DNA of 64,000 nucleotides from JAWKOK01 sp963765875 (GCA_963765875.1 CAVXYK010000002.1:62001-126000); one strand, 5' to 3'. Shown: positions 18,999 to 28,543, counted from the first letter of the stretch. The notes: generated from the sequence alone by a model not told the origin. A program made the numbers and translations.

Positions 18999-20889
18999 GA
19001 ACATTCGAACGTTGACCCTGTTTGCATTGCTTATCATCCTGGTGGTTCCCTTGAGCGCCTGCCAACCGCTACTGCCGGCCGAAGAAGCCGCGCTCGACGC
19101 AGAATCGCGTCGCGTGCAGGGCGAGATCTTCCTGCCGTCGGTGCCCGAGTGGGGTGGCGTAACCATCTCCATGGACTTCGATTTTTCCGAAGTCGATCCA
19201 GATAGTCATGAAGCTTCAGGGTACATCAACTGGCACAATGTGATGCCCGGTCAAGAGGAGGGAATGCCGACCTGGAAGGGCGTTGAGTCGGAAGCTCGCT
19301 ACGTCTTCTTTGGCGAGGACGCTGGAGACACAGTCGATGCCGTGGTGGTCATTGCACAGATCACGGCCAAAGATGGCTGGGGACAGGGCGAACCGGGCGA
19401 GTATGGCTACTTCTGGCTGCGCGACGGTGGCGACACCGGACCCGATCAGTGGGGCATGCGCTATTTCTCGTTTGATCCGTTCTACGAGTTCTATCCGGAG
19501 GATAGCCCTCCCGTCGAGGCCGGCTACTTCACGTTGGAGGATGTGCGAGCGGAGGATCCGGTTCTGCCGCTTGATGTTGAACTAGGTGAAATTGAGATAG
19601 TGCGTCCGGCATTGGCTGCGGCAGCTACGGAAGGCAACATAATCGAAGTCCTGCCGACCGGCGAGTACCCGCAAGATGTGACCAATGTACAGGGGGCCAT
19701 CGATGCGGCTGTGGACGGCGACACCGTCCTACTCAGAGCAGGGACATTCAACTTTGGCGACTGGCGGACCAATCCGCTCTACAGTAGCTACATCGTCATC
19801 GACAAGGGGATCTCGCTGACCGGTGATGGCTTCAACGAGGACGGTACGCCCAAGACCGTGATCCAGGGCGGTAACTTTCCTCACAAGAATCATTGGGATC
19901 AGGGCGAACATGGAGTCGTCAACTTTGGTGGTAACGCTGTAGGAGGCGTATTGGAAAACGTGTGGCTCAAGCAACCTCATATCTATGGGGTTTTCATCAG
20001 TGGGTTTAACGGTCAATCCCATGAGGACATCACTGTGCGCAATGTCTGGGTGACGGATGTTAGTCCAGACATTCCTGAATGGGCGCAGGACGCAGCCATT
20101 GGTCGGTCCATCGACATGGGCGCCTCCGTGCCTGACTGGGATGTTCGTGGGCCTCTCGGCACGATTACCATCGAGAACAACACCATTTCAGACTTGAACA
20201 GCACCTTGGATATGTCTTTTCTGGATCCGGACACGGGCGAACCCTATTACAGGAATGCCGAAGGGGCAGACCTCACATACGGCGATCTGGGCCATGAACA
20301 GGGCTCCCACGGCATTGGACTCTGGATGAATATGGGCACCGATTTTGTGGTGCGTGGAAACACCGTGAAGACTCAACATGAGGGAATTGTGTTGGAGTAC
20401 ATGAGTGGCAGCGGTGATATTGTGGTCGAGGAGAACCACATCGTTGTGGGCATGGCCTCGTTTGGCCCCGATCTCCAGCGTGGCATTCGCGTGACGACCT
20501 GCGATCCAGAGAGCATGCCGTACGCCTCTGAGCGAACGGTGAGTATTGCCAATAATCAAATCATGGTCGTCGGCTCCGCCACCGAAGCTGCCATGACTCA
20601 AGGGATGCTCCTATCCAACGACAACGGTCTTGAGGGTTTCGCTGCCACATACTCGGTCACCGGCAACGAGATCGACATTCAGGATGGCGATGCCGCCATT
20701 GTGCTCGGTTCCATAAATCCGGTGGCTACGTTGCGCAATGCCCAGATTGTCGACAACGTGATCGGCGGTACGGCTGAGTACGGTATCTTCTCAGTCGAGG
20801 GAGCGCATGACTGCTTGATCGAGGAGAACAACATGGACGAGTTGGAGGCCGGCGTTGAGAAGGTCGAACTTTCTGGCGAAGGGGTCTGA
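18991..20889 (+). CDS. Lipoprotein with right-handed beta-helix
   Basis: A 632-residue lipoprotein. The signal peptide ends in a lipobox (VVPLSAC), so it is anchored by its Cys outside the membrane. Residues about 40-200 form a beta domain of unknown type. From about 220 on it shows the pectate-lyase-like beta-helix pattern: VTNVQGAIDAAVDGDTVLLR, GTFNFGDW, then repeats such as ITIENNTISDLNS, FVVRGNTVKT and ATLRNAQIVDNVIGG. Such folds bind or cleave polysaccharides, but no catalytic triad can be named. I chose ATG 18991, which follows AAAGGAGA; GTG 18973 would add six residues. It overlaps the small gene upstream. Confidence 0.7.
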   Translation: MSRNIRTLTLFALLIILVVPLSACQPLLPAEEAALDAESRRVQGEIFLPSVPEWGGVTISMDFDFSEVDPDSHEASGYINWHNVMPGQEEGMPTWKGVESEARYVFFGEDAGDTVDAVVVIAQITAKDGWGQGEPGEYGYFWLRDGGDTGPDQWGMRYFSFDPFYEFYPEDSPPVEAGYFTLEDVRAEDPVLPLDVELGEIEIVRPALAAAATEGNIIEVLPTGEYPQDVTNVQGAIDAAVDGDTVLLRAGTFNFGDWRTNPLYSSYIVIDKGISLTGDGFNEDGTPKTVIQGGNFPHKNHWDQGEHGVVNFGGNAVGGVLENVWLKQPHIYGVFISGFNGQSHEDITVRNVWVTDVSPDIPEWAQDAAIGRSIDMGASVPDWDVRGPLGTITIENNTISDLNSTLDMSFLDPDTGEPYYRNAEGADLTYGDLGHEQGSHGIGLWMNMGTDFVVRGNTVKTQHEGIVLEYMSGSGDIVVEENHIVVGMASFGPDLQRGIRVTTCDPESMPYASERTVSIANNQIMVVGSATEAAMTQGMLLSNDNGLEGFAATYSVTGNEIDIQDGDAAIVLGSINPVATLRNAQIVDNVIGGTAEYGIFSVEGAHDCLIEENNMDELEAGVEKVELSGEGV

Positions 20890-20981
20890 CGCCGATTCAA
20901 TATCCTCAGAGCCTTTCAAGGCACCCGTAGGATGCCGGAGTTCTCCCCAGAACTCCGGCATCGTGCAATCTAAGGCGTCAG

Positions 20982-21935
20982 CTATGGTACGATGATCCCC
21001 TTGATGTACCCATCCCGCCCATCGGCCATGATCTCAAAGGCGGTCTGGATTTCATCCAGCGCGAAGCGATGGGTGATGAGCCGCTCCATGGGGAAGACGC
21101 CCCGGGCCAGACCGTCCAGGGCGCGGCGCATGTCGTCCATCTCGTCCAGCGAAAAAGAGGGATGGGCCGACAGGATGGTCGTGCCCTTGGTCGTGAAATT
21201 GCGCAGCGTGTAGGTCCCCGGCTCGCCGTGCCAGCCGGCCAGCACGTAGCGTCCACGCCCGCGCCGCATGGTCTTGGCCGCCAACTCGACGGCCAAAGGG
21301 CTGCTGGTCAGTTCAAAGGCCAAGTCAACACCATGCCCGTCGGTGATCTGCTTGACCTGCTCCAGAAAGTCGGGATCGGCGGCATTGAGCGTGTGGGTCG
21401 CGCCGAAGTCTCGGGCCAGTTGTAGCCGTTCTTCCTGCAAATCGACCGCAATCAAGGAAGCCGGTGCGCGGCCCACCAGCCCCGCCAGCGTCAGCAAACC
21501 CATGAAGCCGCAGCCCATCACCAGCACATGGTCACCCAGCTCCGGCTGGGCCGCACGCAGGATGGTGCCGATGCACTTGAGCGGTTCGCCCAGAGCCAGT
21601 TCCAGCGGCAGATGATCAGGGATTTTCACAAGCTGCTCCGGCTCGGCCACGCCATACTGAGCAAAGGCCTTGAGATAGGCGAAGAGGCCTGTGACCCGGT
21701 CGCCCGGCGCGAAGCCCCGCACGTTCTTCCCGACAGCCTTCACCACGCCCACCGGCTCGTGGCCAATCCGTGTTGGCGTCTCACCCACGATGCCCTTGTA
21801 GTAGACGCCGTCGTACTGGCACATGCCGCAGGCCGTGATACGCACCAACAACTGGTCGGCAGTGTGGGTTAGCTCTTCGGAACGCAGGGCGAATCTGCCT
21901 GGCTCGACCAGTTCTGCATAGCGTGAGACGGTCAT
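20982..21935 (-). CDS. Medium-chain zinc-type dehydrogenase
   Basis: A 317-residue alcohol/polyol dehydrogenase-like enzyme of the MDR superfamily. The catalytic zinc ligands fit ACGMCQYD (Cys36) and GHEPVG (His59-Glu60). The Rossmann motif is VMGCGFMGLL, with VDLQ after strand two suggesting NAD(H). The four-cysteine loop that binds structural zinc in classical ADHs is missing, and the protein is 20-40 residues shorter than usual. That places it near threonine dehydrogenase or sorbitol dehydrogenase-like short members. It stands alone on the minus strand, convergent with the lipoprotein gene. Oxidoreductase function is secure; substrate is not. Confidence 0.75.
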   Translation of the reverse strand: MTVSRYAELVEPGRFALRSEELTHTADQLLVRITACGMCQYDGVYYKGIVGETPTRIGHEPVGVVKAVGKNVRGFAPGDRVTGLFAYLKAFAQYGVAEPEQLVKIPDHLPLELALGEPLKCIGTILRAAQPELGDHVLVMGCGFMGLLTLAGLVGRAPASLIAVDLQEERLQLARDFGATHTLNAADPDFLEQVKQITDGHGVDLAFELTSSPLAVELAAKTMRRGRGRYVLAGWHGEPGTYTLRNFTTKGTTILSAHPSFSLDEMDDMRRALDGLARGVFPMERLITHRFALDEIQTAFEIMADGRDGYIKGIIVP

Positions 21936-22124
21936 GGCGATGGGTTTCCTCTAAATTTGGATCGAAGGCTCGACATTTGCCTGGCCGCGGATCAAATCGC
22001 AACCTGAATTCCGCGGACGCCGCTTTCTGGGCGGATTGGTTGCGCCACAATCTGTCCGGCAGATTGGCAGTAGTTGCCATGTAGGTCGGATTGGAAATCC
22101 GACTTACAGATCCGGCCTGCGTAG

Positions 22125-22526
22125 CTATGTGTATGGCAGAACTTGCTGCGAACAATTCAACGATTCGAACTCAGGATCCTTGTGAACGAGCGTTGCCCCT
22201 TGGCGTACGGCAGTTGCAGCGATCCAGGCATCGGCAACTGACAGCCGGTAATTGGCTGTAATCTCTGCGGCCTTTTCCAGCAGTGACTCGTCCTCATGAA
22301 CCCAATGGATCGGCAATGCACGGCATTGCTCGTAGGCTAATCTCCCCGCGTATTCACTTTCGTCCCTCCACACGCGATAGAGTATTTCCATCTGAGTCAT
22401 AAAGCAACCGAAGCAGATGATTTCCTCTCGCTGTGCGCGGGTTAGCAGAGCCGCAACCAGGTCTGCTCCAGCTTCATCGTCTCGCAAGGTCAGCAGGGCC
22501 GATGTGTCGAGTAGATAGCGAGTCAT
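22125..22526 (-). CDS. PIN-domain toxin, VapC-like
   Basis: A 133-residue PIN-domain nuclease. The acidic residues that bind Mg2+ are present: Asp7 (YLLDTSAL), Glu47 (MTQMEIL) and Asp99 (VADAWIAATA), and the TLVHKDPEFE segment supplies a further one. PIN toxins cut tRNA or rRNA when released from the antitoxin. The start overlaps the stop of the AbrB-like gene by four bases, the usual antitoxin-first order. Identification is strong from length, motifs and partner. The RNA target cannot be inferred. Confidence 0.85.
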   Translation of the reverse strand: MTRYLLDTSALLTLRDDEAGADLVAALLTRAQREEIICFGCFMTQMEILYRVWRDESEYAGRLAYEQCRALPIHWVHEDESLLEKAAEITANYRLSVADAWIAATAVRQGATLVHKDPEFESLNCSQQVLPYT

Positions 22527-22747
22527 TCTTTTTCACTATCCTCTCGGCGTTCCTGGAGCAGACGCGCAGTAGAACCGCCTTTTCCTTGACCTCGAAATGC
22601 TACGATCGGATCCGCGCGTACAGGCACAACGTGAATGACGCCATTCTCAACAATCCACTCCAATCGATCTGCGGGCGATAGACTAAACTGACGCCGAATC
22701 GCAACAGGAATGACGGTCTGTCCTCTGGCAGTGATAGTGCTCCGCAC
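22523..22747 (-). CDS. AbrB/MazE-like antitoxin
   Basis: A 74-residue swapped-hairpin DNA-binding protein, with MRSTITARGQTVIPVAIRRQ at the start being the AbrB/SpoVT pattern, then LEWIVENGVIHVVPV. It starts with GTG at 22747, seven bases after a GGAGGTG site. The acidic C-terminal tail (LLQERREDSEKE) would bind and block the PIN toxin that follows. Such antitoxins also repress their own promoter, which would lie in 22748-22860. Confidence 0.8.
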   Translation of the reverse strand: MRSTITARGQTVIPVAIRRQFSLSPADRLEWIVENGVIHVVPVRADPIVAFRGQGKGGSTARLLQERREDSEKE

Positions 22748-22839
22748 GTTGCACCTCCAAACAATCTTTGTGAATTACTAATCTTTGCTAATTGTAATTC
22801 AATTTCGTGAAGTCTTCAAGTTCGCGAATTGGTCCGCTT

Positions 22840-22869
22840 TTCGCCTAAACCAGTGGACGCGGGTATACT
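22840..22869 (+). promoter_or_regulatory. Candidate promoter for aroC
   Basis: TTCGCC (22840-22845) and TATACT (22864-22869) are spaced by 18 bp, 70 bp ahead of aroC. The -10 box is good; the -35 box is weak. It sits between the divergent antitoxin gene and aroC. Confidence 0.3.
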
Positions 22870-22939
22870 TGGGCCATCAAAATCGCTATCGGATCGACCA
22901 CTCTATTCTTGGTCCTTCCTCACGACACAGTGACTATCA

Positions 22940-24196
22940 ATGGAAATTCTCGGCGGACCACTCTTCGGCGTGGCTGGCGCAGGAGAGTCACACGGGCCGG
23001 GCATCACAACGATCGTTTTCGGCTGCCCGGCTGGACTCTACCTGCGGCGCTCTCATATTCAACACTACCTGGACCGACGTCGTCCCGGCGGCAATCGGCA
23101 CGGAACGCCGCGCAACGAGAAGGACAAGGTCGTTCTCCTGTCCGGCCTATACAGCGAAGACCACGACGCGCTGACCGCCGGTCCTGAGATTATTACCCGT
23201 ACAGATGGGGCTGAGTCAATCACTACCGGCTATGCAGAGGGTTACACAACGGGTGAGCCCATCGCTGCACTGGTGCTTTCGACGGCCAAGAAGTCAGCCG
23301 ACTACGCCCAGTTTTCGGGCGAGACCGGCGAGGTGCGCCCCGGCCATACTGATCTCGTCAAGCATCACAAATCACGCGGCTTCGTCGATGTACGCGGCGG
23401 GGGTCGTTCCAGCTACCGCTCGACCATCTCGGATGTGATCGGCGGTTCGGTAGCACGCTTTTTCTTGAAGGAGCAGTTCGGCACGGCAATTCTGTCATCC
23501 ATCGTGCAGGTCGGTTCGCTCAAGGCAGAGAAAAGCCTGGCAGATCACTTCCAACAGCTGATAAGCGATCAGGGGAGTTCGACCGTCGAGCGCGGTCAGA
23601 TCGAAAGCGCGGAGCGGGCCATGGTCGGCGCAGAGATCCCTTCTTTCGACATCGAGTTTGCGCGTGAAGCCGCAGAGCTGATCAAGCGCACACGGATTGA
23701 CGGCGACTCCATCGGCGCAGCGGTTGAGATCGTGGCCGTCAACGTGCCGGCCCTGGTGGGCGACCCGCTTTATCAGAGCCTCAAACTGCGGCTCATGGGC
23801 TCGCTGGGTGGGCTGAACGCGGCTCAGTCAGTCGAAGTCGGGGCCGGCTTCGACGTCGTCAACCGCCTGGGGAGCGAGAACAACGATCCGGTGCGCAGCT
23901 CGGGCTACCAGCGCAACAGTCACGGCGGCTTGATCGGCGGCGTGACCACGGGCATGCCGCTTGTCTGTCGTGTGGGGTTCAAGCCGACGTCGACGATCAC
24001 GAAGCGCCAACAGTCGGTGCGCAAGAATCTTGAAGAGATCGACTTTCAACTGCAAAAGGGCCGGCACGATCCCTGCGTTGGCGTGCGCGCAGGCGTGACG
24101 CTCGAATCGCGCATGGCGGTTGAACTCATGAATGCCCTGTTGATGCACCAGAGCGGGCGTGTGGATCCAGAGCAGTTTACACTTTGGGAAGGATGA
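22940..24196 (+). CDS. aroC: Chorismate synthase
   Basis: Makes chorismate from 5-enolpyruvylshikimate 3-phosphate with reduced flavin, the last step of the shikimate pathway. The 418-residue product has the family landmarks GESHGPGITTIV near the start, RGGGRSSYRSTI in the middle and SHGGLIGGVTTGMP near the end. It is somewhat longer than the 350-390 usual for bacteria, and the N-terminal TPRNEKDKV replaces the more common arginine-rich loop, so it belongs to a divergent branch. The frame is intact. Its stop overlaps the HIT gene (ATGA), and aroK-aroB and aroQ follow, so this is the head of the plus-strand shikimate genes. Confidence 0.92.
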   Translation: MEILGGPLFGVAGAGESHGPGITTIVFGCPAGLYLRRSHIQHYLDRRRPGGNRHGTPRNEKDKVVLLSGLYSEDHDALTAGPEIITRTDGAESITTGYAEGYTTGEPIAALVLSTAKKSADYAQFSGETGEVRPGHTDLVKHHKSRGFVDVRGGGRSSYRSTISDVIGGSVARFFLKEQFGTAILSSIVQVGSLKAEKSLADHFQQLISDQGSSTVERGQIESAERAMVGAEIPSFDIEFAREAAELIKRTRIDGDSIGAAVEIVAVNVPALVGDPLYQSLKLRLMGSLGGLNAAQSVEVGAGFDVVNRLGSENNDPVRSSGYQRNSHGGLIGGVTTGMPLVCRVGFKPTSTITKRQQSVRKNLEEIDFQLQKGRHDPCVGVRAGVTLESRMAVELMNALLMHQSGRVDPEQFTLWEG

Positions 24197-24714
24197 CGGG
24201 TTCAGAAGAGACAATGGAGAATGTAGGATTCTGTCATTCGTGTGAACGTCTGGCGCAAAGAGATGATGGGGATGCTCCCTTCTGGGACAGCATCTTTCGC
24301 AGTCAATACTGGGATGTCGTCCATAGCTACAACACGTCCTTGCCTGGGTGGCTTGTCATCATTGCCCGGCGACACATTGAAGCCATCGATGAATTGACTG
24401 AGAACGAGGCGATCGAGCTAGGGTTGCTGATCCGAAATGCATCGGTGGCGCTGAAATCGGTGACCGATTGCGCCAAGACCTACGTGATTCAATTTGCTGA
24501 GGCCGTCGAACACCCGCACGTGCATTTTCACGTCGTCCCGCGCATGGCCGACCTGCCGGCCAATCGTCGAGGACGCAAGATTTTCAGCTGTCTTGGCGTG
24601 CCGGAAGACGAGCAGGTAAGCGAAGAGGCCATGAACCGTATGGCTGCCGAGATTCGTCCATATTTGGGGCCCGTCGATATTTCAGATCCGCGGATATTGG
24701 AAGTCAGCGAATAG
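24193..24714 (+). CDS. HIT-family protein
   Basis: A histidine-triad protein of about 173 residues. The triad is HPHVHFHVVP, and CHSCERL near the N-terminus may bind zinc. HIT proteins hydrolyse or transfer nucleotides from nucleoside phosphoramidates or dinucleotides. The start ATG overlaps the aroC stop, so it is translated with aroC, but no shikimate role is known for the family. The internal segment SLPGWLVIIARRHIEAI is typical of the fold. Confidence 0.8.
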   Translation: MTGSEETMENVGFCHSCERLAQRDDGDAPFWDSIFRSQYWDVVHSYNTSLPGWLVIIARRHIEAIDELTENEAIELGLLIRNASVALKSVTDCAKTYVIQFAEAVEHPHVHFHVVPRMADLPANRRGRKIFSCLGVPEDEQVSEEAMNRMAAEIRPYLGPVDISDPRILEVSE

Positions 24715-24864
24715 ACGCTGGCGTCGGCCGCACATACGATTAGGAAAATTCGACCTAAGGCCAATGCAGGAATATATTTATCCACGAAGGACTCTACTGC
24801 AAAAAGGGATCCAGACACGAGTTTACACAAATTTTCACGAATCTTCTCTCTGGGGTGACGACAC

Positions 24865-24892
24865 AATTCGTGCTAATTCGTGACAATTCGTG
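24865..24892. repeat. Three AATTCGTG repeats in the spacer before aroK-aroB
   Basis: AATTCGTG occurs at 24865, 24875 and 24885 with a 10-bp period, one helical turn. The rest of the 333-bp spacer (24715-25047) holds related CACAAATTTCCACAAAT and TTCGTG words on both strands and no gene. It looks like a degenerate intergenic repeat; a binding site for a regulator is possible because of the helical spacing. Confidence 0.4.
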
Positions 24893-25047
24893 TCAACAAA
24901 AGTCTTCTTGCAGCGGAGTCACGAAGGGTCACAAATTTCCACAAATGTCAGCCTTCTTCGTGTTTCTTTGTGTCCTTCGTGGATCATTATTTCTTTGGAT
25001 TCGCCTAACAGCTATCATAAGCCGTCACGACGAACAGATCACTCGAA

Positions 25048-26682
25048 ATGACTATGAAAAATTCACCAGCAGATTTTCCAACCGACCGCAACATCGTACT
25101 CACCGGTTTTATGGGTACGGGCAAAACGACCGTCGGCCTGTTGCTGGCCGAGCGTCTTGACCGCTCATTTGTTGACATCGATAGCCAGATCGAAGCCCAT
25201 TTCGGTAAGCCTATCTCCGAGGTCTTTGCGGATGAGGGCGAAGCCGTTTTTCGCGTGGCTGAGGCTCAGATCTGCGCTCAACTGGGCCAGGAAGAGGGCC
25301 TGATCATCAGCACCGGCGGCGGCGCATTGATCAATCCGGGCAACCGTGCCGCGCTCTCCGCATCGGGTACGCTCATCTGCCTGACCGCCACCGTCGATGA
25401 GATCTTGAACCGTCTGGAGAGTATGGTCGACCGGCCATTGCTTCCGGGCGAACCGGATGAGAAGCGCCGTCGCATCCATGATCTTCTCTACGTACGACGC
25501 CAAGCCTATGCCGCCATTCCTCAGCAGATCGACACCACCGGGCGCGACCCGGCAGCCATCGTCGATCATGTGCTGGAGGCGCTCTCCGCCGACATGGAGG
25601 TCTCCGGCATGATCCGGATTCCGGTGACGTCGCCCTCAAATCGCTATGACATCTGCATCGGAGAAGGCCTGTTGGGCAATGCCGGGCAGTTGCTTCTGAA
25701 CCGTGGACTAACGCCTGGCGGCGCTGCTATCGTCACCAATCCTGCTGTCGGGGAGATCTATGCGGATGGTTTGGCGCAGAGCCTGCGGGATGTTGGGTTC
25801 GATCCAACGATCTGCACTCTGCCGGAGGGCGAAGAATACAAGACCTTGGAGAGTATTCGCAGCCTCTATGACCAGTTCATGATCGCCGGCCTGGATCGTC
25901 GCGCTCCGGTGATTTCACTGGGCGGTGGCGTCATCGGCGATATGGCGGGCTTTGCTGCCGCAAGCTATCTGCGCGGCGTGCCCTTTGTGCAGATTCCCAC
26001 GTCGTTGCTCTCCATGGTCGACGCTTCGGTCGGCGGCAAGACGGGTGTGGACATGCCCCAGGGTAAGAACCTTGTCGGTGCATTCAAGCAACCGCAGGTC
26101 GTGATCATCGACACAGCGGTGATGGAAACGCTCCCCTCGCGTGAATTTCAGGCCGGGTTGGCCGAGATCGTCAAGCATGGCATCCTCGGCGCGCCGGATC
26201 TCTTTGAGCAGTTGGAAGAGCATGGACCGACCAGCCTCAACCATCTTGTCGCCGATGCCGTGCGTGTGAAGGTTGATGTGGTCGAGGAGGACCCATTCGA
26301 GCAGGGGCGACGTGCCACGCTCAACCTGGGTCACACCTTCGGCCACGCCATCGAATTGGTCAGCGAATTTGCGGTTGGCCATGGGGAAGGTGTGGCGCTT
26401 GGCCTGGTGGCCTCGGCGCACATGGCCGCTTCGCTGGGCCGCTGCACGCCTGAGTTGGCTGCGCGCATCGAAGCGCTCGTCGACCGCATGGGCCTGCCGA
26501 CAAGTATCAGCGGCTACGATGTCGATGCCGTGATGGCGGCCATGTCCCATGACAAAAAGCGCTCGGGCAAGATGCTGCGCTTTGTCATCCCCCAGGCACT
26601 CGGCGATGTCGTTGTAATCGACAATCCGGGTGATGAGTATGTGCGAGAGGCACTGGAGCGCATTCTGCCCCCGAACGAGTGA
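25048..26682 (+). CDS. aroKB: Fused shikimate kinase and 3-dehydroquinate synthase
   Basis: A 544-residue bifunctional enzyme. Residues about 1-180 are shikimate kinase: P-loop FMGTGKTTVG, then VDIDSQIE, ISTGGGALI and the lid-type RPLLPG. Residues about 190-544 are dehydroquinate synthase: ISLGGGVIGDMAGFAAASY, then PTSLLSMVDASVGGKTG, KHGILG and the zinc-binding NLGHTFGHAIE and GHGEGVALG. The enzyme thus does steps two and five of the pathway. Kinase-first fusions of this type occur in a few bacterial lineages such as Thermotogota. Both active sites appear complete and the frame is intact. Start ATG 25048 or 25054. Confidence 0.93.
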   Translation: MTMKNSPADFPTDRNIVLTGFMGTGKTTVGLLLAERLDRSFVDIDSQIEAHFGKPISEVFADEGEAVFRVAEAQICAQLGQEEGLIISTGGGALINPGNRAALSASGTLICLTATVDEILNRLESMVDRPLLPGEPDEKRRRIHDLLYVRRQAYAAIPQQIDTTGRDPAAIVDHVLEALSADMEVSGMIRIPVTSPSNRYDICIGEGLLGNAGQLLLNRGLTPGGAAIVTNPAVGEIYADGLAQSLRDVGFDPTICTLPEGEEYKTLESIRSLYDQFMIAGLDRRAPVISLGGGVIGDMAGFAAASYLRGVPFVQIPTSLLSMVDASVGGKTGVDMPQGKNLVGAFKQPQVVIIDTAVMETLPSREFQAGLAEIVKHGILGAPDLFEQLEEHGPTSLNHLVADAVRVKVDVVEEDPFEQGRRATLNLGHTFGHAIELVSEFAVGHGEGVALGLVASAHMAASLGRCTPELAARIEALVDRMGLPTSISGYDVDAVMAAMSHDKKRSGKMLRFVIPQALGDVVVIDNPGDEYVREALERILPPNE

Positions 26683-26689
26683 ATATCAA

Positions 26690-26698
26690 TGCTATAAT
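26690..26698 (+). promoter_or_regulatory. Extended -10 promoter candidate for aroQ
   Basis: TGCTATAAT (26690-26698) is a perfect TATAAT with an upstream TG, an extended -10 element. It lies 64 bp before the aroQ start and just past the aroK-aroB stop. No good -35 box is needed for this class. It suggests aroQ and the lipoprotein can be transcribed apart from aroKB. Confidence 0.45.
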
Positions 26699-26761
26699 GG
26701 AAGCCTGATCGATTGCAACACTACAGTATGCCGCAGAAAATTACCACAGAGTATCAAATCT

Positions 26762-27200
26762 ATGTCTACTATCGCATTGATTCACGGCCCAAACCTAAAC
26801 CTGCTCGGCACGCGTGAGACCCATATCTATGGCGACATGACGTTGGCAAAGATTGAGCGTGAACTTCGCAAAACTTGATGGTGCCCACGAGCTGCGCACC
26901 TTTCAGAGTAATCATGAAGGCGCGCTCATCGATTGGATTCACGAGGCACGCAGCTGGGCAGACGGCATTGTCATCAACCCCGGCGCCTTCACCCACTACT
27001 CGTATGCACTCCGCGATGCGATTGCGGGTGTGCAGATACCGACGGTCGAGGTGCATCTGAGCAACATTCATGCACGCGAATCGTTTCGTCACACATCAGT
27101 GCTTGCGCCGGTCTGCGTGGGGCAGATCTGCGGCTTCGGCTGGCGCAGCTATCTACTGGGCGTGCAGGCGCTGCTCGATCACCTGGCAGGTACGGAATGA
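26762..27200 (+). CDS. aroQ: Type II 3-dehydroquinate dehydratase (one frame break)
   Basis: Turns dehydroquinate into dehydroshikimate. The first 38 residues (ALIHGPNLNLLGTRETHIYG) are in one frame; the frame breaks near 26870 at an AAAACTTGA run, and the rest continues one frame over: FQSNHEGALIDWIHEA, then DGIVINPGAFTHYSYALRDA and VEVHLSNIHARE. The catalytic Tyr (IYG), Asn of NPGA and His of HLSN are kept. Total length (about 145) is normal, so one missing or extra base is the only defect. The stop overlaps the next start by four bases. Confidence 0.85.
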
Positions 27201-28543
27201 ACCCGATGACTGAACGACCCTTCCGCCGTTGGTGGATTCCCGCGCTACTGGCGATTCTGTTGCTGTTCACTGCCTGTAACGACGACGCACCCGCTGATGA
27301 GACAGGCGAAATCGAGGCCACTACTGTTGAGCAAGGTGTTGACATAAGTGAGTCCGGCGGATCTGTGGACGAAGCCGGCGCAGGCGAGCCAGTCCCGGCT
27401 TCGTCGCAACAAGTGCTGACGCTGGAGCAGATCGATGGCCGCGTGGTCCTCTGGCATAGTTGGTCCGGCGCAGATGGTGATGCCCTGGCGGCCATCCTCA
27501 CCGATTTCCAGGAGCGCTACCCCAACCTGACCGTCGATACACTCTTCGTGGCCTATGACGAATTGCCCCAGACCTATGCCGACGCGGTGGCTGAGGGAGG
27601 CGGGCCGGATCTGGTCTTTGCCCCCAATTGGTGGCTGCGCGATCTGGTCGATGTCGAATCTGTACAGCCGCTGGATGAATTGGTCGATTCGTCGACGCTT
27701 GAGCGGTTCTGGCCGGCAGCGGTCGACAACCTGCGTGTGGACGGTCGACTCTATGGTCTGCCCGTCAACGTCGACCTGGTTGCCCTCTATGTCAACCAGG
27801 GACTGATTGCACCGCAGGCGATTCCACTGACCACTGACGACTGGTTGGCCTTGGTGGCCAAAAACCCTGAGGCCGGCGTTGGATTCTACACCAACCTCTA
27901 TCATCTCTACTGGGGCATCCCGGCCTTTGGGGGAGCGCTGATGGGTGAGGAAGGACGTGTCGTTCTGGACGGCAATCCGGGCGCAGCGGATTTTCTTACT
28001 TGGCTGCAAGAGATGGACCGGACCCAGGGAAATTTTGTCGACCTGGACTATGGCATGTTGTTGGATCGTTTCAAAAAGGGTGAGTATCCCTTCTTCGTCG
28101 ATGGTCCCTGGGCTGCGGCCGAACTACGCGAGGTGATCGGAGACGATCTGATTGTGACTACGCTTCCGGCTGGACCGGCCGGACCGGCACAGCCCTGGCT
28201 CAGTGCCGATGGGCTCTTTGTCAATCCTGTCGTCGGTAGCGAACAGCAGCAGCGGGCGCTGCTGCTGGCCGACTACGTGACCAACGCTGAATCGGGACGG
28301 AAGTGGGCGGAGTTGGGTGGTCGGCTGCCTGCCAATCGTGATGCGGAGACCGGCGACGACCCGATCTTGAACGGTTTTTTGAGACAGGCTGCCAACGCAC
28401 AAGCCATGCCCACGAATCCGGAGATGGCTGAGGTATGGGGCTACGGTGGTGATATGCTGCTCAAAGTGCTGGACGCAGACATGGATCCGACGGCCGTCGT
28501 GGCCGAGACGACGGCTCTTGTCAACGATGCCAATCGCAAGTAG
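27197..28543 (+). CDS. ABC-type sugar-binding lipoprotein
   Basis: A 448-residue extracellular solute-binding protein of the maltose-binding class. The signal peptide ends in LLFTAC, a lipobox, so it is tethered outside the membrane. An acidic linker is followed by VVLWHSWSGADG, FQERYPNLTVD, GGPDLVFAPNWW, GRLYGLPVNVDL and, near the end, FFVDGPWAA. These match family 1 binding proteins for sugars. The start ATG overlaps aroQ. No permease or ATPase genes lie nearby, so it must work with a transporter encoded elsewhere or act as a sensor. The ligand is unknown. Confidence 0.83.
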   Translation: MNPMTERPFRRWWIPALLAILLLFTACNDDAPADETGEIEATTVEQGVDISESGGSVDEAGAGEPVPASSQQVLTLEQIDGRVVLWHSWSGADGDALAAILTDFQERYPNLTVDTLFVAYDELPQTYADAVAEGGGPDLVFAPNWWLRDLVDVESVQPLDELVDSSTLERFWPAAVDNLRVDGRLYGLPVNVDLVALYVNQGLIAPQAIPLTTDDWLALVAKNPEAGVGFYTNLYHLYWGIPAFGGALMGEEGRVVLDGNPGAADFLTWLQEMDRTQGNFVDLDYGMLLDRFKKGEYPFFVDGPWAAAELREVIGDDLIVTTLPAGPAGPAQPWLSADGLFVNPVVGSEQQQRALLLADYVTNAESGRKWAELGGRLPANRDAETGDDPILNGFLRQAANAQAMPTNPEMAEVWGYGGDMLLKVLDADMDPTAVVAETTALVNDANRK

